A program made the position numbers and the translations under genes. Below the pieces are notes generated by a model. It was not told where the DNA came from and made no database searches. It saw nothing but the letters and a program-made list of their open reading frames with translations. A stretch of DNA of 64,000 nt from Tachypleus tridentatus. Lineage: Eukaryota > Arthropoda > Merostomata > Xiphosura > Limulidae. Location: the NCBI RefSeq assembly GCF_004210375.1, contig NW_027467782.1, forward strand, positions 33,717,771 to 33,781,770, written 5' to 3'. This document shows, piece after piece, positions 49,064 through 60,145 of this stretch (position 1 is its first letter; every line of letters starts with the position of its first letter).

Positions 49064-51935
49064 ATTCAAAATGCAGCCCGGCATCAGACCAGCGATTACA
49101 TTAACTGAAACTATCTTTCAAGCATTCAACCCTAAACATATGACAGTTGCAGCATTCCTGAATGTTAAAAAAAACATTCGTTTGGCATAACGGACTACCG
49201 TTCAAACTGTACCAACTCAAAATTACATAACGGACTGCCGTTCAAACTGTACCAACTCAAAATTACATAACGGACTGCCGTTCAAACTGTACCAACTCAA
49301 AATTACATAACGGACTGCCGTTCAAACTGTACCAACTCAAAATTACATAACGGACTGCCGTTCAAACTGTACCAACTCAAAATTACATAACGGACTGCCG
49401 TTCAAACTGTACCAACTCAAAATTACATAACGAACAGCCGTTCAAACTGTACCAACTCAAAATTACATAACGGACTGCCGTTCAAACTGTACCAACTCAA
49501 AATTACATAACGGACTGCCGTTCAAACTGTACCAACTCAAAATTACATAACGGACTGCCGTTCAAACTGTACCAACTCAAAATTCCATAACGAACTGCCG
49601 TTCAAACTGTACCAACTCAAAATTACATAACGAACAGCCGTTCAAACTGTACCAACTCAAAATTACATAACGGACTGCCGTTCAAACTGTACCAACTCAA
49701 AATTACATTACGGACTGCCGTTCAAATTGTACCAACTCAAAATTACATTACGGACTGCCGTTCAAATTGTACCAACTCAAAATTCCATAACGAACTGCCG
49801 TTCAAACTGTACCAACTCAAAATTACATAACGAACAGCCGTTCAAACTGTACCAACTCAAAATTACATAACGGACTGCCGTTCAAACTGTACCAACTCAA
49901 AATTACATAACGGACTGCCGTTCAAACTGTACCAACTCAAAATTACATAACGGACTGCCGTTCAAACTGTACCAACTCAAAATTACATAACGGACTGCCG
50001 TTCAAACTGTACCAACTCAAAATTCCATAACGAACTGCCGTTCAAACTGTACCAACTCAAAATTACATAACGAACAGCCGTTCAAACTGTACCAACTCAA
50101 AATTACATAACGGACTGCCGTTCAAACTGTACCAACTCAAAATTACATAACGGACTGCCGTTCAAACTGTACCAACTCAAAATTACATTACGGACTGCCG
50201 TTCAAATTGTACCAACTCAAAATTACATAACGGACTGCCGTTCAAACTGTACCAACTCAAAATTACATAACGAACTGCCGTTCAAACTGTACCAACTCAA
50301 AATTACATAACGGACTGCCGTTCAAACTGTACCAACTCAAAATTACATAACGGACTGCCGTTCAAACTGTACCAACTCAAAATTACATAACGGACTGCCG
50401 TTCAAACTGTACCAACTCAAAATTACATAACGGACTGCCGTTCAAACTGTACCAACTCAAAATTACATAACGAACTGCCGTTCAAACTGTACCAACTCAA
50501 AATTACATAACGGACTGCCGTTCAAACTGTACCAACTCAAAATTACATAACGGACTGCCGTTCAAACTGTACCAACTCAAAATTACATAACGGACTGCCG
50601 TTCAAACTGTACCAACTCAAAATTACATAACGGACTGCCGTTCAAACTGTACCAACTCAAAATTACATAACGGACTGCCGTTCAAACTGTACCAACTCAA
50701 AATTACATAACGGACTGCCGTTCAAACTGTACCAACTCAAAATTACATAACGGACTGCCGTTCAAACTGTACCAACTCAAAATTACATAACGCACTGCCG
50801 TTCAAACTGTACCAACTCAAAATTACATAACGGACTGCCGTTCAAACTGTACCAACTCAAAATTACATAACGGACTGCCGTTCAAACTGTACCAACTCAA
50901 AATTACATAACGGACTGCCGTTCAAACTGTACCAACTCAAAATTACATAACGGACTGCCGTTCAAACTGTACCAACTCAAAATTACATAACGGACTGCCG
51001 TTCAAGCTGTACCAACTCAAAATTACATAACGGACTGCCGTTCAAACTGTACCAACTCAAAATTACATAACGGACTGCCGTTCAAACTGAACCAACTCAA
51101 AATTCCACACACAATTATTCGCTGTATCTCAAGTTTTCTCCCCAACATACAGGCCAGAGCACAATTCAATCAAATACATTCCCGCTTATTCAGGCTGGTG
51201 GCAGACGTACCGCAAGGGTCTGCTGTCAGCTCACTCTTGAACTTAATATACTTCAACAACGTTCGGCTCCTCAAACTCGGGTATACTCAGGCGTCACAAT
51301 ATGCTAATAACGCTGCTGTTTCGAGTACGTCAAGAGAATAATTAGTCGCAGCTAGTAGAGCTCAAACGTCGCTCAATCACATAACCGAATTGTGTGATCG
51401 CAGACGTATAGCTTTAAATCCTAACAAAATACAGGCAATTGTATTTCACCCATGTTGTAAAAAGAAAAATAATAAATTAATCCAACCAAAACTTACTCTA
51501 CTAGACACCGATATAAAATTAACTAATTCTATAAATACATCGAAGTCACCTTCAATCGGTCTGTATAATAGACGGGTCACTTTAGCAAAATTTGTAAATT
51601 TGTCAATCAACGTAATACTTTTTTTCAGACGCATTGGGGGTACTCACAAAGGACGCTTGGCCAGTACCACTACAACTATTTACAAAGCTTATATTAGACC
51701 ACTTACTGAATATGGATACATAGTCGCGTGCAGCATGCTCAATGACCTCATGCAAAAGTTAGAAACACTACGATATCGAGTTCCCCGTGTAGCACATCGT
51801 TTACCAAGGTATACGCCCCAAGGCTACTTAGATTCACTACGGATATTACCTAAACTTAGTGAAATAACCCACAATTTAGCCGCAAGATATTATCAAAGAG
51901 CCAGAACAAGAAAAACAATTCTTAAACTTAGCTGA
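49064..51935 (+). mobile_element. LINE D: reverse-transcriptase region split by a 40-bp array
   Basis: Before the array the plus strand reads 'LTETIFQAFNPKHMTVAAF' and 'LNVKKNIR', the RT palm region; after it 'IIRCISSFLPN', 'ADVPQGSAVSS' (block 4), 'YTQASQYANNAA' where FADDTA is expected, and the thumb frame 51390-51935 ('CDRRRIALNPNKIQAIVF', 'IYKAYIRPLTEYGYIVA'). The catalytic Asp pair is changed to Asn-Asn and a stop precedes the thumb frame, so it is dead. Both sides of the array belong to one ORF. Confidence 0.85.
49186..51105 (+). repeat. 40-bp tandem array, 48 copies, inside LINE D RT
   Basis: The unit is cataacggactgccgttcaa followed by actgtaccaactcaaaatta; 1920 bp hold 48 units with no length change. 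Read in the RT frame, the unit encodes HNGLPFKLYQLKI, i.e. the segment after 'AFDxVW' in LINE RTs. Because 40 is not a multiple of 3, the frame cycles through all registers and stops appear. Variant units (cgaacagccg, cgaactgccg, aattcc, cattacgg with ttcaaattgt) recur as blocks spaced 200 and 240 bp apart, which shows duplication of multi-unit blocks. Confidence 0.97.
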
Positions 51936-52471
51936 AACACCCAACACGTGGCGCCCCCACTAGTCTCCTTAATATATTTGTAGTGTATAGAGTACTAACC
52001 ACTTTCCCCTACACCAGATTCTTGACACAGGATCTATAGATCCCACACCACTCTGAAGGACCCTAAGTCCCATACCGGTCGTTTATCTTTGTGATACTTA
52101 CTAGTCGGTACCTGTCGTCAGTTTTTCCGCCGCTGCTTGCTTGCCTATTATCCATAACCACAATTTGTTTGTTTATACGTGTCAGTAATGTACGTAAGTA
52201 TTTACATACGTGAATTCGCACGTCCTTTGTTGTTGTTTTTTCTCATGTAGCTTTACCTAATATCCAGTCACGAGTAGGTAGGAGAGAAAATAAATTTCTG
52301 AGTTGATTCTGACTCATAACCTCGGCTAGGGACCAGTTAGATCTTAAACCGAAATATCTGCATGTTTTCTCTGCTGTAGATAAAGTTAGAGAGAAATAGT
52401 ATTCAGGAAGACCTTTCCTCTGCACATTTTGTCTGGTCGCTATTTTTTACGTTTTTCTACTCTTTTCAAAT
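51936..52471. other. Non-coding stretch between LINE D and the hAT relic
   Basis: Nothing recognised; part may be the LINE 3' UTR or the hAT 5' end. No terminal inverted repeat was identified. Confidence 0.5.
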
Positions 52472-52692
52472 ATGGGGTGTTACGAAACTAATGAAGTGTA
52501 TTCATATTTCATAATCGCTGGTTCTCGCGAACACGAAAAAGCAACTTGCAGTGTAACTGGTTGCACTAAGGTTTTAAAGAATCCTTGTGTTATTAATCTA
52601 ACATTACACATGGAGAGACACTATAAAGCAGAATTTGAAAATCTAGTAAGAAGACGCGAAGCTTCAACTATGAAAAGATCACTCCTTCAAGG
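52472..52692 (+). pseudogene. hAT transposase N-terminal BED zinc finger
   Basis: The frame from 52472 reads MGCYETNEVYSYF and then 'ATCSVTGCTKVLKN' with two Cys, followed by 'LTLHMERHYKAEFENL' with two His. This is the C-x4-C ... H-x4-H arrangement of a BED finger, which binds transposon ends or promoters. The frame runs into the SINE inserted after 'KRSLLQG', so the original downstream sequence is lost from this piece. Confidence 0.7.
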
Positions 52693-52959
52693 ACCCGGCA
52701 TGGCCAGGTGGGTTAAGGCGTAATCCGAGGGTCGCGGGTTCGAATCCCGGTCGCACCAAACATGCTCGCCCTTTCAGCCGTGGAGGCGTTATAATGTTAC
52801 TGTCAATCCCACTATTCGTTGGTAAAAGAGTAGCCCACGACTTGGCGGTGGGTAGTGATGAATAGCTGCCTTCCCTTTAATCTTACACTACTAAATTAGG
52901 GACGGCTAGCACAGATAGCCCTCGAGTAGCTTTGTGCGAAATTCAAAACAAACAAAAAC
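52693..52959 (+). repeat. SINE first family inside the hAT relic, directly followed by LINE C
   Basis: The head (acccggcatggccaggtggg) has lost about ten bases between A and B boxes; the body and tail (aaaacaaacaaaaac) are complete. The left neighbour is hAT coding sequence. The right neighbour is LINE RT sequence in the same orientation, beginning within a few bases of the tail. actccttcaa (52681-52690) and actcctgcaa (52960-52969) match in nine of ten positions; this may be a target duplication or chance. Confidence 0.9.
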
Positions 52960-53648
52960 ACTCCTGCAATATGAGAATAAACACAGCAACACATTTCGTA
53001 GTCTTTACGAAATCCACAAAACACAAAAAACAACAGCCAGAACTATATATGAATGGCACTCTACTCCAGATTGCCCCATCGGCAAAATTTGTAGGTCTGA
53101 CCTATTATTCAAAACTAACTTGGATCAATCATGTGAACGAAATTAAAAATAAAGTCTGGCGAAGAACTAACTATGCTAGGAGTCTAACTGATAAAAACAG
53201 TGGAGCATCTACAGATAACATACTAAAAATCTATAAAACATATATTAGACCTGTAATAGATTATGCAGCTCCAGCATGGATAACTGTAAGCAATAAAATA
53301 ATTAAACCCAAACTACAAACAATCCAAAACACACTCCTCACAACTGCATACAGAGTTCCAAGAACAATATCATCTCAGTTCATTCACAAATACTCGAACA
53401 TACCAACCATACCAGATAGACTCCTACATATTACAATAATGTACTTTAATAAGAATTGGATGAAAAACGAATTACTATGCGAACTAGACAGGTACCTCAT
53501 ACATGATGAAGCTAGTCCTAAATATCTCTCCCCAGTTAACTTATATTTCAAATATAAAAATAAATAAAAGAAGAAAATATATAAACTTTAAATAAAAATT
53601 AAAAAATATATATTTATAGTTTATTTATTTATGTATTTAAAAAAAAAA
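52960..53648 (+). mobile_element. LINE C: RT thumb, C-terminus and 3' UTR with poly(A)
   Basis: The open frame (to 53567) reads 'NMRINTATHFVVFTKS', 'YMNGTLLQIAPSAKFVGLTY', 'LTWINHVNEIKNKVWR', 'IYKTYIRPVIDYAAPAW', 'AYRVPRTISSQFIH' and ends 'PVNLYFKYKNK' before a stop. This is the post-catalytic part of a Jockey-like ORF2, 5'-truncated, followed by an AT-rich 3' UTR and an A run at 53639-53648. It is the least damaged LINE end in the window and can be compared directly with LINE B. Confidence 0.88.
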
Positions 53649-53879
53649 TGCCACCAGCAAACTTGACATTCTGCTAATAGAATAATAACTGTATACAAGC
53701 CAAAATACATGGACATTGTCCTGTAAAAGACCAAATAAAATTCAGTTCACAGTCATAAATATCAATCAGCCAAGTACGGGGAGGAGGAAGAGATCATAGA
53801 GAACTTGACCCTACCAGGGTATGTACCCAAACACCGACGACATTCACAATATGAGAAGACTCAAGACCACAGCGACACC
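53649..53879. other. Unassigned stretch between LINE C and the rest of the hAT relic
   Basis: Neither LINE nor hAT similarity is clear. It could be LINE 3' UTR, hAT linker or another insertion. Confidence 0.4.
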
Positions 53880-54604
53880 AAGCGTAGAAAAACTATTCAC
53901 GAGTTGTTGTTTTTTTTCAACGATAAATATTCCAGTGGACATAAAAAGGTTTCATAATGCTATGATTGAGTTGGTAACCCTAAATTTGAGACATTTTCCT
54001 ACAGTATAGGAGAGTATGTTTTTAAAGTAATCGATCCAATTAAAAATGTTCTTAACACAATAGATTTAGTTGATAAAAAAGCTATAGAAATTGTAAAACA
54101 AATAAGTGAAGAGCTGCAAAACAGATGTTTTCATTGAAAATTAACATCGCATCTTGTCTGGATAGGTCTGTGCTAGCCATTAATGTCCAAGTCATTGATA
54201 GCGACTCTCTTCAAATAAGAACGTTAGCTGTTACAAACTTATATTCAGGACATTTTGGTAAAAAAAAAAAAAAACACCATAGAAATAGATATAAATGTGT
54301 TATCGAAATACAACTTGAGTGTATTCTATCACTACTGATAATGCTAGAAATATGGTTAAAGTTGTGGAATTAATTTCCGATGACGGAAATGTGACTGTTA
54401 GTGATGAAAGTGAACTATATTAAACTAGGCAGTGTTGTTTCTGTTAAATATGCTGCTTACACTTTGCAACTTGCAGTAATAGATAGGTTAAATAAAGAAC
54501 TGTGTGTAATTACTATATCTGTCGAAAAAGCTGCGAACTCCAGCTATAAAGAATATTTCAAAGACAAAGAAATATCATATGCTTATTGTGGACGGGAGAT
54601 GCGA

Positions 54605-54974
54605 TGGTGCTCAACATGTGATGTGATCTCACGTTTAGTGGAACTTGGTGCTCAACATGTGATGTGATCTCATGTCTAGTGGAACTTAGTGCTCAACATG
54701 TGATGTGATCTCCCGTTTAGTGGAACTTGGTGCTCAACATGTGATGTGATCTCCCGTTTAGTGGAACTTGGTGATCAACATGTGATGTGATCTCCCGTGT
54801 AGTGGAACTTGGTGCTCAACATGTGATGTGATCTCACGTTTAGTGGAACTTGGTGCTAAACATGTGATGTGATCTCCCGTTTAGTGGAACTTGGTGCTAA
54901 ACATGTGATGTGATCTCCCGTTTAGTGGAACTTGGTGCTCAACATGTGATGTGATCTCCTGTTTAGTGGAACTT
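54605..54974 (+). repeat. 41-bp tandem array, nine copies, inside the hAT relic
   Basis: The unit is tggtgctcaacatgtgatgt then gatctcacgtttagtggaac plus one base. Nine copies differ by a few substitutions (tcacg/tcccg, gctc/gatc/gcta, gttt/gtgt/gtct). The first unit lies in the transposase frame and encodes the conserved segment RW-CSTCDVISRLVEL, so the array grew from transposase coding DNA. Because 41 is not a multiple of 3 the frame is lost. Confidence 0.95.
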
Positions 54975-55300
54975 CCACCGTTTATTTAAATAACTAAAAA
55001 CATTCTTTTCAATCCCGAAATAAATTACAATAAATTGTACTCGTATTAGAACCGGCTAAAAAGCTGCAGTACAGTTACAAGAAGAAAATTTAACTCCTGG
55101 AGACTTCTATAAAGTGTGGCTTGTTTGTAAAAGTGAAATATCCATAATCAAACGTCTGCTGGCTCACAACATCACAGAACTAATGAAAGCTAGGAAAAAA
55201 ACTTCTTAAAAATGAAGTAATACTGGCATCGTTATATCTAGATTATAGATTTAGTGTTTTGTTATGTGAAGCAGAACAGGAACAAGCCGTAAATCATTTG

Positions 55301-55400
55301 ATCAAACTTAATGGCAGATTATGTGCAATGAATCCTAAACTTGAACTTTAATCAAACTTAACGTCAGATTATGTGCAATGAATCCTAAACTTGAACTTCA
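55301..55400 (+). repeat. 50-bp tandem duplication in the hAT relic
   Basis: atcaaacttaatggcagatt through 'cctaaacttgaacttta' (55301-55350) is repeated next to itself with two differences. Both copies lie in transposase coding sequence shortly before the C-terminal domain. Confidence 0.9.
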
Positions 55401-55701
55401 AGTAGCTTCAGAATCTGAAGAGCAGATGGCATCCAGTACATCAGGGGATGAGTTGGAAAAGATGCTTAGATTGGCTATAAAAAGCAAGAAAAACTCGAGT
55501 ACTTCAAAAAAGGGCATTGCTTCGGCTCTGAAGAACTTTGGGAATACTGAAATAATTCCAGCACACAGCAGTCTAACTTCATGGTGTAACTCAATGAAGA
55601 TAGAACATGAAGACTTGTACAAACTGACTATAGTTGTGCATGCTGCTCCAGTGATACAAGACAATGTCGAAAGGTTATTTTATATATTTAGTGATCTTTA
55701 G
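55378..55701 (+). pseudogene. hAT transposase C-terminal dimerisation domain
   Basis: The 107-residue frame ends 'SWCNSMKIEHEDLYKLTIVV' followed by 'HAAPVIQDNVERLF', matching the hAT C-terminal motif (W...YP.LA.LA....VPATS...ERLFS). The first part is an acidic and Ser/Lys-rich linker typical of the region before it. The frame keeps a good match up to its stop at 55701, so decay of this end is mild. Confidence 0.8.
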
Positions 55702-56764
55702 TTCCTAAAGAAACAGTTTGTTGCCTGAAAACATTGAGAATATCTTAGTTGTTCATTCTAATTTCAACTTGTGTTTATAATGCTTGTATGTTTTATATAA
55801 TAAAGGAATTGCAGTAGAAACTCCTTTTTACTATTTCTCTTTTACAACTTAATGTGTTTCTAAAACTGTGAGCTGAAAAGTACTAAAGAGTTTAAATACA
55901 CTATGAAAATTAAATAAAACAGTATCGGAAAGAATGAGTGGTTTTCTGTTAAATACGTTGATTTTATTAATACTTGTCTTAAATGTGTGTTAAAAATATT
56001 GTAACTGTAAAAATAATAATAAATAGGAGGAGACAAACTCAGTGATTCATCCTTCAGAAAGAGAAAAGAAACGGGACAGTAGAAGGAAAAATAGAGAAAG
56101 TTACTAAGTGTGGAATTTATATAGAGTTTAACTATAAAAACTTATACACAGAGATGAAAAAGATATCTTTCAAAAAAAGGTGTGAATGCACATGTATAAT
56201 AAGGTCACAAGTTACCAAAAGAGTGCATAATGGTGCAGAAGAAAGTAATAACAATTTTAAAGAAATATGAAAAACCGGAATTAAAATCAAAACTGATCTG
56301 AACTGGAAAACTGAAATCGAAAAAGGAATGTGAATCGAAAAATATAAAAAAACAACTTGAATCGAAGCTGAAATCGAACAAACATAACAGCTCAACTTTT
56401 CTTGATTTTCATAGAAAACCATAAAATAAACAGAGTTTAAAAAGTTATTTCATACAAATATACACAAACATACATGGTTTTAAATTATGTTTTCAATGTT
56501 TTAATTTAGATGTTAGCTGGAGGGAACATAAAGTTAAGATTCAGTAAACTATACTAAGATATATTTAGGTACATAGATATACATACAGTTAAACAATTAG
56601 TTCATTAATTTACAGTGAAGTATTCATTTGAGTAGAAGTGAATCAGAATTCAAAGAAGTCATACACTAGATGATTGTATATATTCATTGTTTGTAGTCTG
56701 TTATGTTAATCTTTCGACTAGTATATAAATTCTGTTGAAAGTGAAAACTATACAGTGTAATATA
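55702..56764. other. AT-rich non-coding stretch
   Basis: Probably the 3' side of the hAT relic at first, then unrecognised sequence. A purine-rich block with repeated 'gaaatcgaa' type words lies at about 56270-56380. Confidence 0.5.
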
Positions 56765-56870
56765 GTAGCCCAAGAACTTGCGTGGGTGATGATGACCAAT
56801 TGCCTTCCTACAGTCTTATACTGATAACTTAGGGACGGCTAGCTTTACGGGAAATTCAAAAACAAACAAG
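56765..56870 (+). repeat. SINE first family, 3' half, degraded
   Basis: The 3' body (gtagcccaagaacttgcgtg, 'agggacggctagc') and the tail 'aaattcaaaaacaaacaagc' are present. The head is missing. Its tail touches the inner end of LINE B, which lies on the other strand. Confidence 0.8.
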
Positions 56871-56879
56871 CCAAACCTT

Positions 56880-59285
56880 TGAACGTAATGCGTTTTCTAT
56901 TATAGGTCTAATGTATGTTTTGTAGATTTTTATTATATTATCAGGTGATGTGCCTTGATTTTTACCCGATAGGCTTCTTGCATAATTTGCTGTTTTCCAG
57001 ATTCTAGCTAGTGTATTGTTATTATGCTATATCCACGTTAACTTGGTATCGTAGGTTAATCCTAAAATTTTTGCCGAGGTACCAGTCTGTAATAGTGATC
57101 CGTTCATGTATATCTTTGATGGATATTTTTCAATTTGTTTAATCTGGTGAATAGTATTACTTGGTTTTTCAGAATATTTATTTTTATTCTATATTTCTGG
57201 CAGTATTGTTCTAACTGGTTGGAGGTTTCTTGCTGCTATTGAAGGATTGGGGGTACTTTTCCAGACTGCTACATCGTCAGCAAATTGTGATGCAAAACAT
57301 ACATTTAGGTCCGACAGTGGGATATTACTCACATACATGATAGATAAGATAGGGCTAACTACCCCTCCCTATGGGACTCCTGCTTCAGGTGAAAAAGATC
57401 CTGAGTGGGCCCCATTCACATCTACTTTACACGTTCTATTGTTCCAGAAAGTTAGATAGCCCGTGAATAATTCCCTGGAATAAATCCATTTCCGTCAACC
57501 GGTGACGTAATCCGTTATGCCAGATCGTGTCGAATGCTTTCTCAATGTCGACAAAGCAAGCTAAAGTACATTAGTTTTTGTTAAAGCTGTCTGTAATTGT
57601 TTCAGTTAATCTGATTAGGTAGTCTGTAGTTTGTCTATATTTTCTAAATCCGTTTTGAATTTAGAGTAATTTTAAATTTACTTCTAAGTATATAAATAGT
57701 CGGTTAATAATTATTTTTTATAAAATTTTTCCGTGCAGCTGGTTAGACTAATCAGGCGGTAATTGTTTGGTTTATTCGCTGGCTTTCCTTCTTTCTAGAA
57801 CATTAAAATTACTGCTTCCTTCCAAGAAACAGGGAAATATCCAGCTGAGAATGATAAGTTAGGTGCTCATATAAGTTCTGAGCACCATGTTTTAGGAGGA
57901 TAGCTTGTATACCATCTTCTCCAGGAGCTTTGTTTTTGTGTTTTTGATGTTCATGATGAGTTTTGAACGTGTTTTGTAGATGGTCTTTAAATATCTCTGC
58001 TTTTTATAGCTAGTGTAAGCTGTTTTGTCATATGATTCGAATGGTGGGTACTCTTTGTTTGTTTTTCCTGTGTTGGTATATCTTTTAGAAGTGTGTCCAG
58101 AATTGTTTTGGATCTGTTTTATGATTTAATTGTGTCCCAACTGTCTTGTTTTTGTTGTTGGATTAGATGTCTTATTTTATTTCTTATACTGTTTATTTGT
58201 GTTTATAGTGTCGGATTTCCATTTTGTATGTACTGTCTGCGTAGTTTTCTTCTTTCTTTTATCAAGTGTATTATTTCTTGATGTGGTTGCCATACGTGTG
58301 TTGTTATGAAGTGTTTTTGTTTCGGTATAGAGCTGTTGGCTGCACGTTTTAGGCACTCAGATATTATATGACTATATACATCTATATCTGATGTGTCCAT
58401 GTCAAAGTTTAGTACTTCAGTTGGTAAAATTTGATCTATGACTGATTGAAATAGTGGCCAATTAGTTTTATTATAATTTAATTTAAATTTTACTTTAATT
58501 TTGTTTAAGTGGGGGTGAGATTGAAAATACACCAGACTGGAAGGTAATCACTACCTATATTGTGACCAACAGACAAGTTTATGAATTTGCGACACATATT
58601 GTACGAACACAGGCGTAAGTCCAATATTTTACTGTGCCCATGTGAGTACGAGATATGTGTCGTTGTTGCATCATTTAACAAAATCATATTAGTTTCGGTT
58701 GGAAATTAATAAAGTATTTTACCATTAGGGTTTGTACCTATACACTTGAAGGTGATATTTACTATTTAAATCTCTTATAATTACTATATTAAGGTTGTGG
58801 TTATATATGGAATGTAATAGACTGACATCTAATACTTTGCTAGACGAGCAGTCAATGCCCGCCACTGTTACTGAATTTTATACGTCTATTACTACTGATT
58901 CATTAGAGGAAGGTATTCAAACTCCTTGAACTATAAGTTCAGTTTTATACCGTAATAAAATTCCTCTGTTTGAATCTCTCTTACCCTTTCAATCTTGTCT
59001 GATAATAGATTATCCTTTTATTTTAAATATGTGGTAGTTATAGAGGGTTGTTTCACTAACTACAAAGACATCTGGTTTTATGATGTTGGTTATGTCTTCC
59101 ATCTCATGTTTCTTGGAAACAATAGCATCCTGGATATTGATGTGTAGTACTGTGAATTTATCCATGGTTGATAGAGTTCATGATATATGTTAAGATCTAT
59201 GGCAGGTATTTTTGGCATAATTATTTTAATGACTATGTCTATTAAACTGTTTACATTATTTCGATTAGTGTATTCGGCCATTATT
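56880..59285 (-). mobile_element. LINE B: inverted 5' part (ORF1 end, endonuclease, RT)
   Basis: On the minus strand: end of ORF1 (59281-59090), endonuclease start 'FTVLHINIQDAIVSKKHE' at about 59166, 'TTTHISYSHGHSKILDLRL', 'GSDYLPVWCIF' (His of the SDH motif replaced by Tyr), linker 'IHLIKERRKLRRQY', RT block 4 reading GVP-stop-GG, the catalytic 'FADDVAVWK' (about 57290), 'YMNGSLLQTGTSAKILGLTY' and 'IYKTYIRPIIENA' at the left edge. Several stops and frameshifts make it inactive. It shares its domains with LINEs A and C and is probably the same or a sister family. Confidence 0.88.
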
Positions 59286-59660
59286 TCAGAGAAAGTGGAT
59301 GTAATAGAGACAGTATCTGATAGACACTTGCATAATGCACTAAACTATTTTTATAAAAACCGACATAAAAATGATTTATTGTGTATCTTCATACATGATA
59401 AACATAGTACCTCTCTCATATGAATATATATTTAAGAAATAGAAATCACTAGACGCCTAGAACTGGTATAATATACATAGCTTTTTTATGTTATTATTTT
59501 TTTTTTTTTTTATTTTCTGTTTCTTTCTTTCTCTTTTTTTCCGTTAAATATATATATATATATATATAAACTAAAAATAAAATAATAATGGAAAGAAATA
59601 TATAAAAGAAGAAAATAAAAGTGTGCAATTTTTGTACATAGTTACTCACCATCATATACG
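59286..59660 (+). mobile_element. LINE B 3' end in opposite orientation
   Basis: The plus strand reads 'TVSDRHLHNALNYFYKNRHK' and 'NDLLCIFIHDKHSTSLI', matching LINE C 'IPDRLLHITIMYFNKNWMKN', 'ELLCELDRYLIHDEASPKYL'. The AT-rich 3' UTR follows, with T-rich and TA microsatellite sequence, and 'tataaaagaagaaaataaaa' near the end, which LINE C also has. It meets the 5' part of LINE B head to head. Confidence 0.75.
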
Positions 59661-60145
59661 AGTGGTTAATCTTTTTCGATTTTGGTTTTACAATGTAATA
59701 TTTTTAAACATTTTTTTTTTATATGAACATGCAATTTTGTGGTAATTTTAAGATGTCATAAAATAAACACAATTCTAAATTGACTCACATCTAAAAGATA
59801 AATCACTTGAATTATGTTTATGATTTACTCTTAAAATGATAAATCGTTTTAAGTAATACAATTTTCTGAAAGAGAGATGAATTAAAGAATGCCTTTAAGA
59901 AATGCATTGAGACTTAGTTCAGGTAAAATCCCATAGATGGCAGCAAAGTCGAATTTTTTAGTTTATCGTTATTTGCATTGACCGGGCCTGATCTTTGCAC
60001 TTATTTTTATCACAAAGAATTCTGCACTTCTACCTATTATTACAGGGATATATAACTTATTCTCACCTGCCCCCTGCAGAAGGGTTCTTTTAAAATCGTC
60101 AATCGTAATTTGGTATGCGTTCATTATTACGCGTTTAGATATAAA
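59661..60145. other. AT-rich non-coding stretch
   Basis: Nothing recognised. Confidence 0.55.

Larger units (their letters stand above)
52472..55701 (+). mobile_element. hAT-family DNA transposon relic (ZBED-like transposase), interrupted
   Basis: Transposase landmarks appear in order on the plus strand: an N-terminal BED-type finger (52472-52690), a middle part ending in 'YSITTDNARNMVKVVELI' (54318-54385), 'AAYTLQLAVIDRLNK' (about 54456-54502), 'RWCSTCDVISRLVEL' (about 54604-54648), 'NEVILASLYLDYRFSVLL' (about 55210-55270) and the C-terminal dimerisation motif (to 55701). A SINE and a LINE piece (52693-53648), a 41-bp array (54605-54974) and a 50-bp duplication (55301-55400) break it up, together with frameshifts and stops. 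A domesticated host gene of hAT origin, later lost, cannot be excluded. Confidence 0.85.

Noticed and set aside
52243-52425. Minus-strand 60-residue frame as a coding exon
   Set aside because: No recognisable family and no splice signals in the expected places.
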